A stretch of DNA of 64,000 bases from NCBI RefSeq assembly GCF_022531965.1, contig NZ_CP092831.1, positions 586,001 through 650,000 of the forward strand. Direction: 5' to 3'. The position numbers were made by a program, and so were the translations under genes. Within the stretch, counting starts at the first letter, position 1, and the number at the start of each line of letters is the position of its first letter. Below the pieces are notes generated by a model. That model saw only the letters and a list, made by a program, of their open reading frames with translations, was not told the origin of the DNA and searched no databases. The DNA is from Paenibacillus peoriae (GTDB lineage: Bacteria; Bacillota; Bacilli; Paenibacillales; Paenibacillaceae). Of the stretch, positions 32,668 through 40,900 are shown piece after piece.

Positions 32668-33393
32668 ATGGAACGTAAAGCGGTCGTTGTGGGTGCAACA
32701 GGGCTTGTCGGGGGTTATGTTGTACGAGAGCTGCTGGTGCAAAAGGAATACAACCGCGTCATGGTTATGGGCAGACGTCCGTTGGACATCAAGCATCCCA
32801 AGCTGGAGCAGGCGCTTATCGATTGGGAACAGCCACAGAAAACGGCGTTCGCCTTCGAAGGGGTGGATGATGTTTTTTGTTGCCTTGGGACAACGATGAA
32901 AAAGGCTGGCTCCAAGGAGCAGTTCCGTCAGGTGGATGTGGACTATCCAGTGCTAGCTGCCCAGTTGGGCAAAGAGGCTGGAGCGGTACAGATGCTTGCG
33001 GTCTCTGCGATGGGCGCCGATCCAGACTCACGCGTGTTTTACAATCGCACCAAGGGTGAGGCTGAAGAGGCGCTTGCCGCTATCGGATTGCCTGCGCTGC
33101 ATTTGTTCCGTCCGTCGCTGATTTTGGGCGCGAGACCTGAACGACGTTTGGGCGAAGCCGCTGCCGCTGTTGTCATGAAAGCGCTGGACGGTCTGATGAC
33201 GGGCAAACTGGCTTCCTACCGTGCCATCCCGGCTTCGGTCATCGCACGAGCCATGGTACGAATCGCTCTTGCGCAGGCGAGCGGCGTACATATTTATCCG
33301 AACGACATCATTCGGGTCATCGGTGCGGAGCTAACATCCGATGTTGAGGAAACTGGTTCAGGAACGGGTGCGGATGCGGATGTAAACGTGTAA
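32668..33393 (+). CDS. NAD(P)-binding oxidoreductase, HTATIP2/YwnB-like
   Basis: The ATG at 32668 follows CAAAGGAGGTCTATC. The 241-residue protein has a Rossmann start KAVVVGATGLVGGYVVREL, MGRRPL after the second strand (NADP-type Arg), DDVFCCLGTTMKKAGS, AVSAMGADPDSRVFYNRTKG (atypical SDR YxxxK-like region) and LHLFRPSLILG. It resembles atypical SDR proteins of the NAD(P)H-binding NmrA/HTATIP2 group. Substrate unknown. Cytoplasmic. Confidence 0.82.
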   Translation: MERKAVVVGATGLVGGYVVRELLVQKEYNRVMVMGRRPLDIKHPKLEQALIDWEQPQKTAFAFEGVDDVFCCLGTTMKKAGSKEQFRQVDVDYPVLAAQLGKEAGAVQMLAVSAMGADPDSRVFYNRTKGEAEEALAAIGLPALHLFRPSLILGARPERRLGEAAAAVVMKALDGLMTGKLASYRAIPASVIARAMVRIALAQASGVHIYPNDIIRVIGAELTSDVEETGSGTGADADVNV

Positions 33394-33416
33394 AACCACG
33401 TTTAGGATTAAAAATG

Positions 33417-33466
33417 ATAATAACGCCGCTGTTGCCCGATGATTCGGGCAGCAGCGGCGTTATTTG
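33417..33466 (+). terminator. Terminator after the oxidoreductase
   Basis: AATAACGCCGCTG pairs perfectly with CAGCGGCGTTATT, with an inner TGCCCGA/TCGGGCA helix. Confidence 0.85.
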
Positions 33467-33612
33467 TGTTTTATGGGTGGTCTGTATGTTGCGGCACATC
33501 GATCGTAATCTCTAATTCATCAAGTGCGTTAATCCGTCGCACGGAATAGTGGCTTTGGGCTTCACATGCTATAATACGGTGAACCAGTATCAGGAAGGAG
33601 AATCCAACCCAT

Positions 33613-33993
33613 ATGAAAAAAACAATTGCGACTGAAAAAGCACCCGGTGCTATCGGCCCTTATAGCCAAGCGGTAGAGGCAGGCGGGTTTGTTTACACTT
33701 CGGGACAGCTTGGACTGAATCCGGCAACAGGTGAGTTTGGTAAGGATGTACAGGAGCAGGCACGCCTGTCCTTGAGCAACGTACAAGCCATTCTGGAAGC
33801 GGCAGGCAGCAACATGAACCAGGTTGTGAAAGCGACTGTATTCCTGAAGGACATGAACGATTTTGTCAGCGTCAATGAGGTGTACAGTTCTTTCTTTGAG
33901 CAACCCTATCCAGCACGCAGTGCGGTGGAGGTAGCCCGTCTGCCTAAGGATGCACTGGTGGAGATTGAAGTCATTGCATTGAAGGGCGAATAG
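33613..33993 (+). CDS. ridA: RidA-family enamine/imine deaminase
   Basis: The 126-residue protein is a typical RidA/YjgF/YabJ: APGAIGPYSQAVEAGGFVYT, SGQLGLNP, ATVFLKDMNDF, and YPARSAVEVARLPKDALVEI with the active-site Arg, ending EVIALKG. RidA trimers hydrolyse reactive 2-aminoacrylate and related imines from PLP enzymes to keto acids. GGAAGGAGAATCC precedes the ATG. It is monocistronic, with a hairpin after it. Confidence 0.93.
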   Translation: MKKTIATEKAPGAIGPYSQAVEAGGFVYTSGQLGLNPATGEFGKDVQEQARLSLSNVQAILEAAGSNMNQVVKATVFLKDMNDFVSVNEVYSSFFEQPYPARSAVEVARLPKDALVEIEVIALKGE

Positions 33994-34030
33994 TCTGAAA
34001 GGTCCGTTCATAAAATAAAAAGTTTGCATG

Positions 34031-34069
34031 GCAACCGGGTGTCCCTATTAAATAGAGGCACCCGGTTGC
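34031..34069 (+). terminator. Perfect hairpin between ridA and the MurG-like gene
   Basis: GCAACCGGGTG pairs perfectly with CACCCGGTTGC, with inner CCCTATT/AATAGAGG pairing. The downstream sequence is only moderately T-rich, so it may be a weak terminator or an attenuating hairpin. Confidence 0.65.
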
Positions 34070-34116
34070 TCAAATTTAATGTGTTTTGTTTTGTTGAATA
34101 CAGAGTGGAGGTGGAG

Positions 34117-35184
34117 ATGATTAATAAAAAAATAATTTTCACTGGTGGAGGTTCTTCAGGACATGTAGCAGTAAACTTAGCTTTGATTCCTCACTTACTG
34201 GAACAACAATGGAGTGTCCAATACATAGGCTCTGAACAAGGGATTGAAAGAAAATTGATTTCCGGACTAGAAAATGTGTGTTATTTCAGCATCTCAACTG
34301 GGAAATTGCGCAGATATTTTGATTGGGATAATTTTAAGGACCCTTTTAAAGTGCTGAAGGGGATTTCTCAAGCGTACCGGATTATAAGAAAAGAAAAACC
34401 GGATATTATTTTTTCAAAAGGCGGGTTTGTTTCGGTTCCTGTGGTACTGGCTGGGTGGTTAAATAAAGTCCCTGTAATCATTCATGAATCAGATATTACC
34501 CCTGGATTAGCTAATAAAATTTCCAGCACATTTGCTACAGAAATTTGTACTACCTTTCCTGAAACCACTCAGTACTTTCGCTCTAAGCATACCCGGTATG
34601 TAGGGGCTATTGTGAGAGATGAACTAAAAGATGGGGTGGCAGCTAAAGGTTTGGCCTATTGCGGTTTTACTCGAAATAAGCCGATCATTCTGATCATGGG
34701 TGGGAGTTTAGGTTCCAAGAAGATCAATGAGATGGTCTGTATGAATTTAGAGGCTTTGCTCGTTTATTTTCAAATCGTGCATATTTGTGGTAAAGATCAA
34801 GTGAATCATTCCATTCATATGCATGGCTACAAGCAATTTGAATACATAAACGATGAACTGGCGGATGTTATGACGATGGCAGATATGGTTGTTTCTAGGG
34901 CGGGTTCAAATTCCATTTTTGAATTCTTGACGTTGCGGAAGCCTATGCTATTGATTCCTCTTTCAAAGGCGGTTAGCCGGGGAGATCAAATTCTAAATGC
35001 AAAATCATTTAAGGCGCAAGGCTTTTGTGAATTTTTAGAAGAGGAAGAGTTGGAATCTGAACGGTTTGTCGACATGATTCTTCGTTTGTATGAAAAAAGG
35101 TCGGATTACATTATCAATATGAAGAAGATAAATGCAGATCACTCGACAAGCAAGCTTATAGATTTGATCAAAGTCTATACCTAA
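34117..35184 (+). CDS. MurG-like UDP-GlcNAc transferase (paralogue)
   Basis: The ATG at 34117 follows GTGGAGGTGGAG. The 355-residue protein matches Mur[21 protein letters not shown] (G loop; GGTxGH is usual), [42 protein letters not shown] (usual MurG HExN has Asn; Asp here), [13 protein letters not shown], and [19 protein letters not shown] (donor site). MurG adds GlcNAc to lipid I to make lipid II at the cytoplasmic membrane face. No mur or dcw genes are near, so this is a second, stand-alone copy, possibly for a modified precursor or another lipid acceptor. Confidence 0.85.
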   Translation: MINKKIIFTGGGSSGHVAVNLALIPHLLEQQWSVQYIGSEQGIERKLISGLENVCYFSISTGKLRRYFDWDNFKDPFKVLKGISQAYRIIRKEKPDIIFSKGGFVSVPVVLAGWLNKVPVIIHESDITPGLANKISSTFATEICTTFPETTQYFRSKHTRYVGAIVRDELKDGVAAKGLAYCGFTRNKPIILIMGGSLGSKKINEMVCMNLEALLVYFQIVHICGKDQVNHSIHMHGYKQFEYINDELADVMTMADMVVSRAGSNSIFEFLTLRKPMLLIPLSKAVSRGDQILNAKSFKAQGFCEFLEEEELESERFVDMILRLYEKRSDYIINMKKINADHSTSKLIDLIKVYT

Positions 35185-35210
35185 TCATATTGGATAAAAT
35201 GAATAAACAA

Positions 35211-35259
35211 AGCAAGCGAGCTTGGGCTAGATGATTCAGACCCGAACTCGCTTGTTTTT
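35211..35259 (+). terminator. Terminator after the MurG-like gene
   Basis: AGCAAGCGAG pairs with CTCGCTTGTT with an inner GGGCTAGATGATTCAGACCC hairpin, followed by T residues. Confidence 0.75.
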
Positions 35260-35282
35260 GCTAGTAGATATCAATAGTTTCT

Positions 35283-36038
35283 TTAATCCCGGTCTCGATT
35301 ACGGGCAAAGAATAGCCATAGGGCGTACACCAGAATGATTGCTGCCAAGATCAATGCAGCCAGCCGTACATTTTCATGGTTCGGATGCTCGACGGCGATG
35401 GCGACATAGGCCCATACAAATACGAGAGGATAAATGCTGTCACGATAAGGAAAGCTGACCATGATCGCCAATATGGTGCCGATGAGCAGGATAATGATCG
35501 CCCATGTCGTATCACTGAGTCCCCAGCCACTCCATTCATTCTTTTCCAGTGCCACTGCAATATTGATAATAGTAGCAACGGATACCCAACCGAGGTTGAG
35601 GCTGAACGGTAGCTTGACGAACCACATTTCTCCGCGGGTTGGCTGAGGTGTGCGGGTACGTACATACACGACGCCCAAGGAAAGCAAGTATAAAATAATA
35701 ACGATGACGCACAGTTCTACGTATACATACTGCCAGAGGAAAATCCAGATGATATTGAAAAGACAGCCTAGAATAAAAAAAATACCGATGGATTGAACGC
35801 TTGTCTTGGCTTGCCCTGTAGGTGTAGCTTGATACACAACAAAGCAGGCGAGCAGCACGTAGATGACCGACCAGATGGAAAAAGCGTAACCCGCTGGGGT
35901 GATCAAGGTAGGGTACATGTTGGATACAGCAGCAGTACTTCTGCCACCGATAGGAAGTGTAGAAGCCAGAAAGTTAATGAAAACGACAGCAATAAATACA
36001 ATAATATTCCACCATTTATACGGATGGCTTCGTGACAT
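35283..36038 (-). CDS. TspO/MBR-like membrane protein
   Basis: The 251-residue protein has about seven membrane helices and features of tryptophan-rich sensory proteins: ITPAGYAFSIWSVIYVLLA near residues 46-64 (cf. PxxWxFxxxW in TspO), NIIWIFLWQY, LPFSLNLGWVSVATIINIAV and WAIIILLIG. It is longer than core TspO (~160) and matches the extended bacterial TspO/MBR-related family. TspO proteins bind porphyrins and lipids in the membrane. GAGGAGATATCCCA precedes the ATG. Confidence 0.75.
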   Translation of the reverse strand: MSRSHPYKWWNIIVFIAVVFINFLASTLPIGGRSTAAVSNMYPTLITPAGYAFSIWSVIYVLLACFVVYQATPTGQAKTSVQSIGIFFILGCLFNIIWIFLWQYVYVELCVIVIILYLLSLGVVYVRTRTPQPTRGEMWFVKLPFSLNLGWVSVATIINIAVALEKNEWSGWGLSDTTWAIIILLIGTILAIMVSFPYRDSIYPLVFVWAYVAIAVEHPNHENVRLAALILAAIILVYALWLFFARNRDRD

Positions 36039-36280
36039 TGGGATATCTCCTCCTCAACGAATGATGATCCAAAATGACTGACTGGTCACAATCTTCTACT
36101 ATGAATATACCCACTTTACTTTCGAATATGTCGGAACGGTAAAAGTTTCTTGATCCCGGCATAATCATAAAAAGTGGTATGTATATGCAGTCATATGTAG
36201 TACAATGATAAAAATTTTAAGCACTATATAAGCTGTATTTCCTCAAATTCAACTTATATAGAAGTAAGGAGATAAGTTGA

Positions 36281-37231
36281 ATGAATAGATTGGAGAAAGT
36301 AGGGAAATTTGTAGGAGGGACCTTTTCCATCTGGGTACTTTTATTTGCATGCTTGGGATTTTTCTTTCCTGCGGCGTTTACAGGGTTGAAAGGATACATA
36401 CAGTTATTTCTGGGCATTGTCATGTTCGGGATGGGGCTAACTTTATCTGCGGCTGACTTTCGCGAAGTATTCCGGCGTCCAGTGGATGTGGCTATTGGTG
36501 TGGTCGGGCATTATCTGATTATGCCGTTTCTGGCCTTTGGATTGGCATTAGTATTGCAGCTGCCACCGGATATTGCGGTAGGTGTCATTTTGGTAGGCTG
36601 TTGCCCGAGTGGAACTGCGTCCAACGTAATGACGCTTTTATCCAAAGGCGACGTGGCGTTGGGGGTATCGATTGCTTCGGTGTCGACGCTGATTGCTCCA
36701 CTGGCTACCCCAGCCATGATTAACCTGCTTGCGGGACGTTGGATGAATATTGATGCGAAGTCGCTGATCATGGATATTCTGATCGTGGTTATTGTCCCGA
36801 TTGTGCTGGGTGTTATCGTCAAATCGCTATTTCGCAAGCAGGCAGAAGCCAGTGTCCAGGCGCTGCCGCTCATATCAACACTGGTGATTATGCTCATCGT
36901 GGCTATTGTGATTGCAGGCAGTAAAGGCAAGATTTTGGAGACAGGTCCGATTATTTTTGGTGTGGTTATTTTGCATAACGGAATCGGGTTCCTGCTTGGA
37001 TATTGGTTTGCCAAGCTGTTCGGCATGGATCTTTCCAAGCGTAAAGCTGTTACGCTGGAAACGGGAATGCAGAATTCCGGACTGGGTGCTGCGCTGGCAG
37101 CAGCTCATTTTAACCCGATTGCTGCTGTACCGAGTGCGATTTTTAGCGTATGGCATAATATTTCCGGCTCGTTGCTCGCGACTTGGTTTTCCCGCCGGGA
37201 GGAGAAGAAAAGTACAACCGGGAAGCATTAA
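36281..37231 (+). CDS. Bile acid:sodium symporter (BASS) family transporter
   Basis: The 316-residue protein has ~9-10 membrane helices and BASS motifs: LGIVMFGMGLTLSAADFREV, PLxFGL-like GHYLIMPFLAFGLAL, VGVILVGCCPSGTASNVMTL (core GCCPxGxxSN motif) and ETGMQNSGLGAALAAAHF (ETGxQNxxL). Bacterial members carry organic anions such as keto-pantoate/pantothenate, using sodium. The substrate here is not identified. AAGGAGATAAGTTGA precedes the ATG. Confidence 0.9.
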   Translation: MNRLEKVGKFVGGTFSIWVLLFACLGFFFPAAFTGLKGYIQLFLGIVMFGMGLTLSAADFREVFRRPVDVAIGVVGHYLIMPFLAFGLALVLQLPPDIAVGVILVGCCPSGTASNVMTLLSKGDVALGVSIASVSTLIAPLATPAMINLLAGRWMNIDAKSLIMDILIVVIVPIVLGVIVKSLFRKQAEASVQALPLISTLVIMLIVAIVIAGSKGKILETGPIIFGVVILHNGIGFLLGYWFAKLFGMDLSKRKAVTLETGMQNSGLGAALAAAHFNPIAAVPSAIFSVWHNISGSLLATWFSRREEKKSTTGKH

Positions 37232-37308
37232 GCTTTGTTAGTGGCTTGTGCCAAGTGGCTACGGTTCAGCCTTTTCGAACAGTTTAGGGATGGTCAGAAA
37301 GGATAGAT

Positions 37309-37354
37309 TTGACTTTATAGTTGCGGATCATTATACTGTGGTTATTATAACCAC
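37309..37354 (+). promoter_or_regulatory. Promoter and palindromic operator of the OYE gene
   Basis: TTGACT (37309), 17-bp spacer and TATACT (37332) form a good sigma-A promoter. GTGGTTAT-T-ATAACCAC (37338-37354) directly abuts the -10 and covers the likely start site. The position suggests repression by an unlinked regulator, possibly a MarR/HxlR-type electrophile sensor. Confidence 0.7.
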
Positions 37355-37480
37355 TGTATTTAAGTAAGCAACAGTAGTTTGAGTTCGTTATGGAAGAAAA
37401 ACTACATCGAATTTGTATTCGGCTTCATGCTCAACAGCCTTATATTATCTGATCTGATTTAACTGAAGGAGAGAGAAAGA

Positions 37481-38605
37481 ATGAACCCAAAATATAATTC
37501 TCTATTTGAAGCTTTTACCCTGCCATCCGGTGTTACGTTGAAGAACCGTATTACCATGGCACCTATGACTAACTTTGCTTCCCACGAAAATGGTGAAGTG
37601 AGTGACGAGGAACTGGCATACTACCGTGAACGCTCAGGGGGTGTGGGCGCAGTTATTACCGCTTGTGTGTATGTAACTCCAGATGGTAAAGGATTTGTTA
37701 ATGAGTTTGGTGCGGACAAGGATGAAATGATTCCTAGCCTGCGCCGTCTGGCGGATACGATTCATCAGGAGGGCGCGAAAGCGATCCTGCAAATTTATCA
37801 TGGTGGCCGCCTGTGTCCACCGGATCAGATTCCAGACGGACAACCGATTAGTGCAAGCGCAGTAGCTGAGGAAAAAGAAGGCGCACCTGTGCCGCGTGAA
37901 ATGACATCCGACGATATCCATCGCGTCATTCGCGCCTATGGCGAAGCAACTCGCCGCGCGATTGAAGCAGGCTATGATGGTGTGGAGCTGCACGGAGCGA
38001 ATGGTTACCTGGTGCAGCAGTTCTTCTCCCCGCACTCCAACCTTCGTACCGATGAATGGGGAGGAAGTGTTGAAAAACGAATGACCTTCCCGCTGGCGAT
38101 TGTTCACGAAGTGAAGAAAGTGATCGCAGAACATGCAAAGGGGCCATTCATTTTCGGATACCGCTTGTCTCCTGAGGAAGGACACACGCCAGGCATCACG
38201 CTGGATGATACGATGGTGCTTGTAGACCGTCTGGCGGATCAAGGGCTGGATTACCTGCACATTTCCGTAAATCATTTCTTCGGTGGTTCGTTCCGTGACC
38301 GTAGTGACGAACGGTCACGTACCGTTCTCATCCATGAGAAGGTAGGTAACCGTGTGCCGATTATGGGAGTCGGATCGCTGAATACACCGGACGAGGCGCT
38401 TGCAGCACTGGAGACAGGTGTACCGCTTGTATCGCTGGGACGTCCACTTTTGATGGAGCCGCAATGGGTTCAGAAGGTGCAAAACGGCACAGAAGATACC
38501 ATTCGCACGACCTTATCCAAGCAAGCCCAGCAGGAGCTAGTCATTCCTGACTACCTGTGGGGTGCGTTGACGACCCTTCCAGGCTGGATGCCTGTTACGG
38601 ACTAA
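37481..38605 (+). CDS. Old Yellow Enzyme family NADH:flavin oxidoreductase
   Basis: The 374-residue TIM-barrel flavoprotein shows NRITMAPMTNFASHENG (FMN), QIYHGGRLCPPDQIP, DGVELHGANGYLVQQFFSPH (HGAxGY...Q core), SNLRTDEWGGSVEKRM, and VGSLNTPDEAL followed by SLGRPLLMEP (FMN phosphate). OYE enzymes reduce the C=C bond of activated alkenes and quinones with NAD(P)H. GAAGGAGAGAGAAAG precedes the ATG. The strong palindrome at the promoter points to inducible stress expression. Confidence 0.92.
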   Translation: MNPKYNSLFEAFTLPSGVTLKNRITMAPMTNFASHENGEVSDEELAYYRERSGGVGAVITACVYVTPDGKGFVNEFGADKDEMIPSLRRLADTIHQEGAKAILQIYHGGRLCPPDQIPDGQPISASAVAEEKEGAPVPREMTSDDIHRVIRAYGEATRRAIEAGYDGVELHGANGYLVQQFFSPHSNLRTDEWGGSVEKRMTFPLAIVHEVKKVIAEHAKGPFIFGYRLSPEEGHTPGITLDDTMVLVDRLADQGLDYLHISVNHFFGGSFRDRSDERSRTVLIHEKVGNRVPIMGVGSLNTPDEALAALETGVPLVSLGRPLLMEPQWVQKVQNGTEDTIRTTLSKQAQQELVIPDYLWGALTTLPGWMPVTD

Positions 38606-38621
38606 ATTTTGAATGACGGAG

Positions 38622-38658
38622 ATACCCTAGGCTGCTCTCATGCACCTGGGGTATTTTC
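38622..38658 (+). terminator. Terminator after the OYE gene
   Basis: ATACCCTAGG pairs with CCTGGGGTAT (one mismatch) around CTGCTCTCATGCA, followed by TTTCC. Confidence 0.6.
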
Positions 38659-38717
38659 CTGTCTTGTGACCGTGAACACAATAATATAGGAATAACTGAG
38701 AAAGAAGGAAACTGACA

Positions 38718-39305
38718 ATGTTACATGGAGCTAATGGCGCGATTTTGATGGAGTCAACCCATCCGGGGCTACAGATTCGACTGTTGCAAGTAAATGATGC
38801 AGAACGTTTATTAGAGATCAGACGTGAAAATTTTGATTTTTTCAAACCGTTCGAGCCAGAACGGCCTGAAGTTTACTTTACCCTGGAAGAACAGGCGCGT
38901 CTGATTTCCAACGGTTTGGAAGCGGCACAAGCCGGACAGGGATATACGTTTGGACTTTTTTTGCCGGAAAATAATAAGCTGATTGGCAGAATAGAGCTGT
39001 CGGGTGTCGCTAGAGGCCCCTTTCAAAACGCCAATCTGGGCTACTTTGTAGATCCTGCTTACCACGGACAAGGCTATGCTACTTCCGCAGTGAAGGATAT
39101 TGTACGCTACGCCCTGAATGAGTTGGAATTACACCGTATTCAAGCTGGAGTGATGCCAAGAAATACGCCTTCCAATCGAGTGATGGAAAAGGCAGGATTT
39201 CGCCGCGAAGGGCTAGCTCTCAACTACTTGAAGATTAATGGTGTGTGGGAAGATCACGTGCTGTATGCGATAACGGCTGAGGATTTGCAGAATGGCGTCT
39301 TCTGA
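38718..39305 (+). CDS. GNAT acetyltransferase, RimJ/RimL type
   Basis: The 195-residue protein shows GNAT motifs: IRLLQVNDAERLLEIRREN, LIGRIELSGVARGPFQNANL, YFVDPAYHGQGYATSAVKDI (acetyl-CoA loop) and RVMEKAGFRREGL, ending LKINGVWEDHVLYAIT. It belongs to the RimJ/RimL-like ribosomal-protein N-acetyltransferase group, and a paralogue is at 19875. GAAGGAAACTGACA precedes the ATG. Its last 71 bases overlap the 3' end of the convergent YesN gene, an unusually long coding overlap. Confidence 0.88.
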   Translation: MLHGANGAILMESTHPGLQIRLLQVNDAERLLEIRRENFDFFKPFEPERPEVYFTLEEQARLISNGLEAAQAGQGYTFGLFLPENNKLIGRIELSGVARGPFQNANLGYFVDPAYHGQGYATSAVKDIVRYALNELELHRIQAGVMPRNTPSNRVMEKAGFRREGLALNYLKINGVWEDHVLYAITAEDLQNGVF

Positions 39306-40893
39306 ACTCGCCAGGCGTGACACCCTCCAGTTTTTTGAACACCTTGCCAAAATATTTTTCATCCTGATAACCGACCATACCGGCAATATGATGAAGGCGC
39401 AGCTTGTCATTCAGCAGTAATAGCTTTGCCTTGCCCATCCTGATCTGGCACAAATAGTCCGACAGATTAACCCCGTACTCCTGCTTGAATTTACGAGAAA
39501 TATATTCCCGACTGAGGTAAAAGCGGCTCGCCATATCCTGTAGAGAAATGTCCTCGTCGTAGTGTGCATCCAGATAGCGGGCAATATCACGGATGGTCGG
39601 GTTGTTTGGACTATGGCTTGGTGTAAGTGCCTGACCGGCTGCCAGCAGTCGGTTTTCGACCTGTCTTTGCCATAAGGGCAACGAAAGCATGCCGCGGTTG
39701 TCGACCGGCAAGGCATGAATGGAGCCGGACTCATCTGCCATCTCCTCGCCATCGGTATCTCCAGGTCTGTCATTCAACCAGCGGGCCAGCATCCAGTCCA
39801 GCTCTTGATTCCAACTGGCTAGCTGCTCTGCTGTAACCGAAGGCAACTCGGCTACGGCTGCTATCCAGCGGCCTACCGCTATAGACACACGACTGGCATT
39901 ACAGCTGAGCGCACTAAGCCGTAGTTCCTCTTCCATGTCAGGTAACTGGGGAAGACGAATGCTCTGCCGTGTCTGGGTACTCTGGTGCATCCAGTCGGCT
40001 TGCAACACATCCCGTTTCCACAACGCTTGCCTTGCCTCTTGGTAGGCAGTGGCTGCCGCTATGGGAAAGGCACCAAAAGAGCCAACCCCGATGTGCATGT
40101 AGCACCGCAAAGCGGTTTTGATTCCTGTATGAATATCCTGCAAGAGCTTTGACCAACGAGATGGATCGCCCCAATATAGCAGAATAATTTCGTCCATACG
40201 CTCCAGATGACGGAATGCAACTCCGGTTTGAGAAGATCCGAGAAATTCGTTGCAGATGTTAGTGAGGGAAAAGCTCAAAAGCGCACGCCGCGTTTTATAT
40301 TTGTCCAGTATATCGGCATCCAGCTGAGTAGTACTCATCACAGCTGCATTACATATCTGAATAGCTGCGGGAAGACGTAGCTCCTCGCGTAAGGGCGTAA
40401 TGGAAAGAGGGGTATTCGCTATCCCGGAAACGATTTCAGTCAGGAGCTTATCAGTATAGTGTGGCCTCATCCGATTGACTTCCATGGCCTGCATCGTCTG
40501 CCTGTTCCGGTCTTGCTCTGCTGTCCGCCAGGCTTGAGTGGCTTTTTTTACAGCCTCGTTAATCTCCACTGGATCCACGGGCTTAAGAATATAGTCCATG
40601 CCTCCCCGGCGGATGACCTGTCGAACCAAGTCAAAATCATCATAGCCACTGACCACCACGACTCTGGTTGCTGGGGAATTGACTTGAATCCACTCCATCA
40701 GTGCTATCCCATCCTTGCCGGGCATCCGCATATCCGTGAGTACAACGGGTGGGGAAAGGGCGGTAATGACCTCAATCGCCTGATCGCCCGACTCGGCTTC
40801 AATCACCTCGCTCACACCGCAAGCTTCCCAATGTACGAGCATCCGTATGGCATGGCGCACATGCTTCTCATCATCCACAATCAGGACTTTCAT
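39235..40893 (-). CDS. YesN-type AraC-family response regulator
   Basis: The 552-residue protein has a receiver domain (1-125: KVLIVDDEKHVRHAI, VVLTDMRMPGKDG with the phospho-Asp, ILKPVDPVE with the conserved Lys), a long middle region and a C-terminal AraC HTH (~450-540: IARYLDAHYDEDISLQDMAS, KLRLHHIAGMVGYQDEKYFG). This is the YesN layout that pairs with YesM kinases to switch on sugar ABC transporters. The kinase gene ends 7 bp upstream of its ATG. Target: most likely the divergent transporter at 42923-46159. Confidence 0.92.
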   Translation of the reverse strand: MKVLIVDDEKHVRHAIRMLVHWEACGVSEVIEAESGDQAIEVITALSPPVVLTDMRMPGKDGIALMEWIQVNSPATRVVVVSGYDDFDLVRQVIRRGGMDYILKPVDPVEINEAVKKATQAWRTAEQDRNRQTMQAMEVNRMRPHYTDKLLTEIVSGIANTPLSITPLREELRLPAAIQICNAAVMSTTQLDADILDKYKTRRALLSFSLTNICNEFLGSSQTGVAFRHLERMDEIILLYWGDPSRWSKLLQDIHTGIKTALRCYMHIGVGSFGAFPIAAATAYQEARQALWKRDVLQADWMHQSTQTRQSIRLPQLPDMEEELRLSALSCNASRVSIAVGRWIAAVAELPSVTAEQLASWNQELDWMLARWLNDRPGDTDGEEMADESGSIHALPVDNRGMLSLPLWQRQVENRLLAAGQALTPSHSPNNPTIRDIARYLDAHYDEDISLQDMASRFYLSREYISRKFKQEYGVNLSDYLCQIRMGKAKLLLLNDKLRLHHIAGMVGYQDEKYFGKVFKKLEGVTPGEFRRRHSANPQPLSHTARDLPTHH

Positions 40894-40900
40894 TGACAGA

